From Rhynchosporium graminicola (taxonomy: Eukaryota > Ascomycota > Leotiomycetes > Helotiales > Ploettnerulaceae), in the NCBI GenBank assembly GCA_900074885.1, contig FJUW01000076.1, positions 1 through 64,000 of the forward strand: DNA of 64,000 nt, given 5' to 3'. This document shows, piece after piece, positions 60,706-64,000 of the stretch; within the stretch, counting starts at the first letter, position 1, and every line of letters begins with the position of its first letter. A program made the translations under genes and the position numbers. The notes beneath the pieces are model-generated. The model saw nothing but the letters and a program-made list of their open reading frames with translations, was not told where the DNA came from and made no database searches.

Positions 60706-61803
60706 GACTTGGTGGTGGTGTTGAGAGGCATTTCACTGCCATTGACTGACAGTCACTTTGCGTTGGTACATTTTTGGATTGAGATCCTGAACTCGGGGTC
60801 TTGGCCTTGGCATCTGTGCAGGGACGACCAATGAGAGGGTTCATGATCATGATCCGGAAGGACTTATACTTACCTTATCCAGCTATTGCAGATCAATAGA
60901 GAATATATTTATATTTATATGTATGCAAATGACAATCAAATCTACTTGGCTGACAATCATAATCACAAGAATTCAATCCGCTTAATCGAAAGTCCTTCCA
61001 GTACAACTTCCATCCCTCGGGTGCATCCCAACACCTGACTCGGTGCCTCGGCTAAACAATGACTACTTTCCATATCAACATTCTTCTCGTGCGTAACAAC
61101 AACACCCTCGCGTTGACTTTCGCATTCGGTTGTGAGACAAGGCTTTGTCGAGCCAAAATCCAGGCAGTACAAGCCAATAGCTCAGCCATTCTAGTTAGAA
61201 GTCAAGATTACCTTTTAACGTCTCAACTCGCGCTTCGCTCACACTTTTTGATTAGTTGGTCCGTTGAAGCCGGCCGCTACACATGTCCGGATTCCTACGA
61301 CGGGCCTGAGTCAAGTATGCCTCGGCCACAAATCCAATGGACGATAGCTTCGAGGCACAGTGTCACTTCACAACGCTACTTTCACCGAATCTCGATCGGC
61401 TTGTCTATGCCCCGGATTTCTAATCTGAGATTGCGAGACTCTGCCACCTGCTTGATTGCGGTCTAATTACTCACCTAACTCGGTACAAGTGTCTCTGTGA
61501 TGTCTCGTTTGTCACTTCCCCGTAGCCGACAGTCCTGAAAGCTTGAATTGTTAAGAAGATGCTGGAGACGGAAACCAGGATTCAAGGTGGGCGTTTTCTG
61601 GAGTCGTTGCTATTATTAATATGTTAGGTTGGTGGTGTCTTGCTTTTGATAGTTTCAAATTCTCTCTTCATACAAGTATTCACCGTTCCAACACAATCAT
61701 ATCTTCCCCCGCACTTTGCTTTCTACTCGGAACCTCAACTTTATTTTCATTCATTGCGTATAGATATTTCAAAAGTTCTTTGACATTTTAGATTGGACGT
61801 ACG
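60706..61803. other. Divergent promoter region between COX10 and the DHA1 transporter
   Basis: About 1.1 kb without a convincing gene. A 135-codon plus ORF (61059-61466) and a 69-codon minus ORF (60963-61172) overlap each other and lack family features. A pyrimidine-rich stretch before 61804 (TCATATCTTCCCCCGCACTT and following) suits a fungal core promoter. Confidence 0.55.
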
Positions 61804-63537
61804 ATGGCCAACAACATGGCGGAAAAAGATCTGGAGCAAGCAGTCCAACCCCAGCCTTCAACATCTTCCAACCTCGCCTCCAAAGAGGGAGCAATACCAG
61901 AATCCTCCGGGTCTTCAAGTAATATCGAAGCAGATATGTTCATTTCCGAACTAGACTGGGAATCCCCTTCCGATATAGGCAATCCTCAAAACTGGTCCTT
62001 ACCAAAGAAAGTGCTTCACACTGCCATACCCGCACTCTACGGATTCGCCATGTTCGTTCCCCCCTTCCAAATTCCACTCCATCAAATAACATGGCTAACA
62101 CGATTCAGCACAGTCGCAACCTCAGCTTACACCCCAGCAATCCCACTAATCATGAAAGAGTTTCATGTGAAGCGAGAAGTCGCTATTCTGCCACTATCGA
62201 TGTATACTTTCGGCTTTGTGTTAGGTCCTTTAGTAGCAGCTCCCATGTCTGAGATCTATGGAAGGAGGATAGTATATTGGACGACACTACCACTCCTAAT
62301 ACTATTCATTGGTGTTTCTGGCGCAGCAAATAATATCACCCTCCTAATCGTCATGCGTCTCCTCGCCGGCCTTGGTGGATCAGGCGCTTTAGCTATCGGA
62401 GCAGGTATAGCATTCTCTTCCCAATACTCAGTCCAACTCCAGCTAACCCTGAGATCAGGAACCATCTCTGATATCTGGCCTCGCAAGTACGCAGGCAAAG
62501 CAGCCCTCGGGTTCGTAATGGCTCCTTTTCTGGGTCCAGCTCTAGGTCCATTAATAGGCGCATATATTATCGATGAGTATAACAGTAACTGGCGATACTC
62601 CCAATGGTTTGTTTTGCTCCTTGCGGGCCCTATCTTCTTGATTTCGCTCGGTATGCAGGAGACGATGAAGAGTCGAATTTTGTATTTGAGAGTGAAGAAA
62701 ATCAAGGGGAAATCGCCTAATCGGGATGGGGATACACCCCTTTTTCTTCGTAAGCTAGGCGCAGGATTGATTAGACCCTTCCACATGATGTTCGTCGAAG
62801 TAAGTCACCTTTCTCAATCTCTTCCCTCCCCTTCTTTCCCACAGCCTAAGCATTTAAAAAAAAAAAAGAGATTGAAAACTAATGCTCGAAAAAAGCCCCT
62901 AGTCGCCTTCCTATCAATCTACACCGGCTTCTCCTTCGCAATGATGTTCTCCTTCTTCAGCTCCTACAACTACGTCTTTCAATCCATCTACCACTTCTCT
63001 CAAAAACAAATCGGCCTTGCTTTCCTCGGTATTCTAGTCGGGTTCCTCTTCGCCGTCGTAACGTTCGCTGTTTTTGACGCTACACTCTACATCTGCGCAT
63101 CTAACAAAGCAAATGGTGATCCAGCGCCCGAGCATAGACTGTACGCTGCAATGCTCGGCAGCGTACTGATGCCGATCGGTTTATTCTGGTTCGCGTGGGC
63201 GCCAGCAGAAGACGTGCATTGGATCGTCCCCGTGCTTGCTGGCGTTCCCTTCGGATGGGGAAGTCTGAGCATCTTCATCTCAGCGACGACCTATCTCGTC
63301 GACGTTTATCAAGCAGCGAACGGTGCGTCTGCCGTGGCGGCGAATGGTATCTTGCGATATCTGTTCGGTGCTGTCTTTCCGCTTTTTACGATCCAGATGT
63401 ATCAGGGTCTTGGCGTGCATTGGGCTGGTACGGTGTTTGCGGCTGTGGGGACGGTGCTGTTGCCTGTGCCTTGGGTGTTCTTTTGGTATGGGAAGGGGCT
63501 GAGAGGGAGGAGTCAGTATGATACTAACAGAGCTTAG
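61804..63537 (+). CDS. MFS drug/H+ antiporter, DHA1 type, 508 aa, four exons
   Basis: Start MANNMAEKDLEQAV in context ACGATGG. The uninterrupted 577-codon frame hides three introns, each a multiple of three and stop-free: 62052-62108 (GTTCGT...GCTAAC...TCAG), 62405-62458 (GTATAG...GCTAAC...TCAG) and 62800-62895 (GTAAGT...CTAAT...AAAG). Removing them restores family-like sequence: GFAITVATSAYTPAIPLIM, LAIGAGTISDIWPRKYAGKA and MMFVEPLVAFLSIYTGFSF. Motif A is GPLVAAPMSEIYGRR and motif C is GFVMAPFLGPALGPLIGAYI, both diagnostic of 12-TM DHA1 proton antiporters. The N-terminus (about 70 residues) is cytosolic and acidic. The last segment is WVFFWYGKGLRGRSQ. Likely plasma-membrane efflux of toxic compounds; the substrate is unknown, and there is no biosynthetic cluster beside it. 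Confidence 0.92.
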   Translation: MANNMAEKDLEQAVQPQPSTSSNLASKEGAIPESSGSSSNIEADMFISELDWESPSDIGNPQNWSLPKKVLHTAIPALYGFAMFVPPFQIPLHQITWLTRFSTVATSAYTPAIPLIMKEFHVKREVAILPLSMYTFGFVLGPLVAAPMSEIYGRRIVYWTTLPLLILFIGVSGAANNITLLIVMRLLAGLGGSGALAIGAGIAFSSQYSVQLQLTLRSGTISDIWPRKYAGKAALGFVMAPFLGPALGPLIGAYIIDEYNSNWRYSQWFVLLLAGPIFLISLGMQETMKSRILYLRVKKIKGKSPNRDGDTPLFLRKLGAGLIRPFHMMFVEVSHLSQSLPSPSFPQPKHLKKKKRLKTNARKKPLVAFLSIYTGFSFAMMFSFFSSYNYVFQSIYHFSQKQIGLAFLGILVGFLFAVVTFAVFDATLYICASNKANGDPAPEHRLYAAMLGSVLMPIGLFWFAWAPAEDVHWIVPVLAGVPFGWGSLSIFISATTYLVDVYQAANGASAVAANGILRYLFGAVFPLFTIQMYQGLGVHWAGTVFAAVGTVLLPVPWVFFWYGKGLRGRSQYDTNRA

Positions 63538-63888
63538 AAGGAAATGCGTGAGTAGGAGTCATGTTTTGTAACACTATACGACCGTAGTTACTTTGAGTAC
63601 TTTCACGACCTAAGCATAGTCGTAGCTCTGAAAAAATCTACGCAGACTTCTACCACATCGCCTGCTGCGTCAATCAATTTCGTCCGCAACTCTACCCAAC
63701 ACGATCTTCAACTCAATCAAACACAGTCCTCAAATCCACCACATCTAGTCCTCGCTATCCATCTTGCATCCAATTCGAGTTATCTTTTACCTCTTATCCA
63801 ACATCTCAACGCGAGATTTTCCGCATGTCTCCTATTTCTGGCGGCTTCTACGGTCACTACAATTGCTCCTTTCGAGTCTGATGAAGAT
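63538..63888. other. Intergenic
   Basis: 3' region of the DHA1 gene and presumed promoter of the gene starting at 63889. CT- and CA-rich, with short ORFs only. Confidence 0.55.
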
Positions 63889-64000
63889 ATGTCTTTAGCT
63901 TCTCACCGCAACATATTTGCCAGACAGGTGAGTCAATCCCCTCATTATCGAAGTCATTATTACTGAATGAGTTCTCAGCCAATTAAATGGTATCCTTTCA
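63889..64000 (+). CDS. 5' end of an unidentified gene (partial)
   Basis: ATG at 63889 opens MSLASHRNIFARQ, ending exactly at a GTGAGT donor (63928). A 51-nt intron with a TACTGAA branch and TTCTCAG acceptor (63978) leads in phase 0 to PIKWYPF, where the window ends. The basic, Ser/Arg-bearing start could be a mitochondrial presequence. Too little remains to name the product. An upstream ATG at 63824 gives only a short frame ending at a TGA. Confidence 0.42.

Noticed and set aside
61059..61466. 135-codon plus-strand ORF between COX10 and the DHA1 gene
   Set aside because: No recognisable features, overlapped by a minus ORF, and within the divergent promoter region.
59137..63537. Possible secondary-metabolite cluster (transporter, Myb-like regulator, second transporter)
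   Set aside because: No polyketide synthase, peptide synthetase, terpene cyclase, P450 or other tailoring enzyme is present, and COX10 is a housekeeping gene. Proximity alone is not evidence.

Overview
The window looks like a filamentous ascomycete (Pezizomycotina) chromosome. The coding genes have short GT-AG introns of about 48-123 nt with CTRAY-type branch points. There is a fungal COX10, two fungal MFS transporters, and long AT-rich blocks with the signature of repeat-induced point mutation (RIP): CpA and TpG almost absent, TpA in excess, CpG retained, and CAG/TGG codons turned into TAG. A Leotiomycete is possible but not established.

Layout. (1) 1-7380 is RIP-degraded Ty3/Gypsy DNA: a minus-strand element (E) that runs off the left edge, with a plus-strand copy of the same family (F) inserted inside its LTR. 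(2) 7381-9979 is a small island of normal composition with one clear unknown gene (8662-9273) and one doubtful ORF. (3) 9985-41937 is one 32-kb nested retrotransposon stack in what was single-copy DNA, flanked by an ATACT target duplication. Element A (183-bp LTRs) holds B (268-bp LTRs, TSD TAAGG), C (235-bp LTRs, TSD GTCGT) and D (235-bp-type LTRs, TSD GGGGG). B in turn holds a 1.5-kb non-autonomous element, B' (202-bp LTRs, TSD CCTAA). I could place both LTRs and a 5-bp target duplication for every complete element. Removing the insertions restores an open frame in A across two junctions and reveals a long extra ORF after pol. (4) 41943-64000 is gene-bearing DNA of normal composition.

Genes in the right-hand part: a secreted, probably GPI-anchored wall protein with a DUF3494 (ice-binding-like) domain (43423-45453); a 2EXR/DUF7730-like protein (47212-48257); a sugar-porter MFS transporter with six exons (48691-50893, minus); two tandem paralogous Cys-rich mini-proteins (53646-53840 and 54849-55040, minus); a Myb/SANT-like nuclear protein (57212-58464); COX10 haem A farnesyltransferase (59137-60705, minus); a DHA1-type drug/H+ antiporter with four exons (61804-63537); and the start of another gene at the right edge (from 63889). 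They do not form an evident pathway or biosynthetic cluster; COX10 and the DHA1 transporter are divergent neighbours.

Sequence-quality notes: single Ns at 3062, 29994 and 38194 and a double N at 35697-35698 all sit inside copies of one Gypsy family and mark contig joins. Two of them create long direct duplications in element D that are probably assembly artefacts. An 84-N gap at 52706-52789 lies between poly-C tracts.
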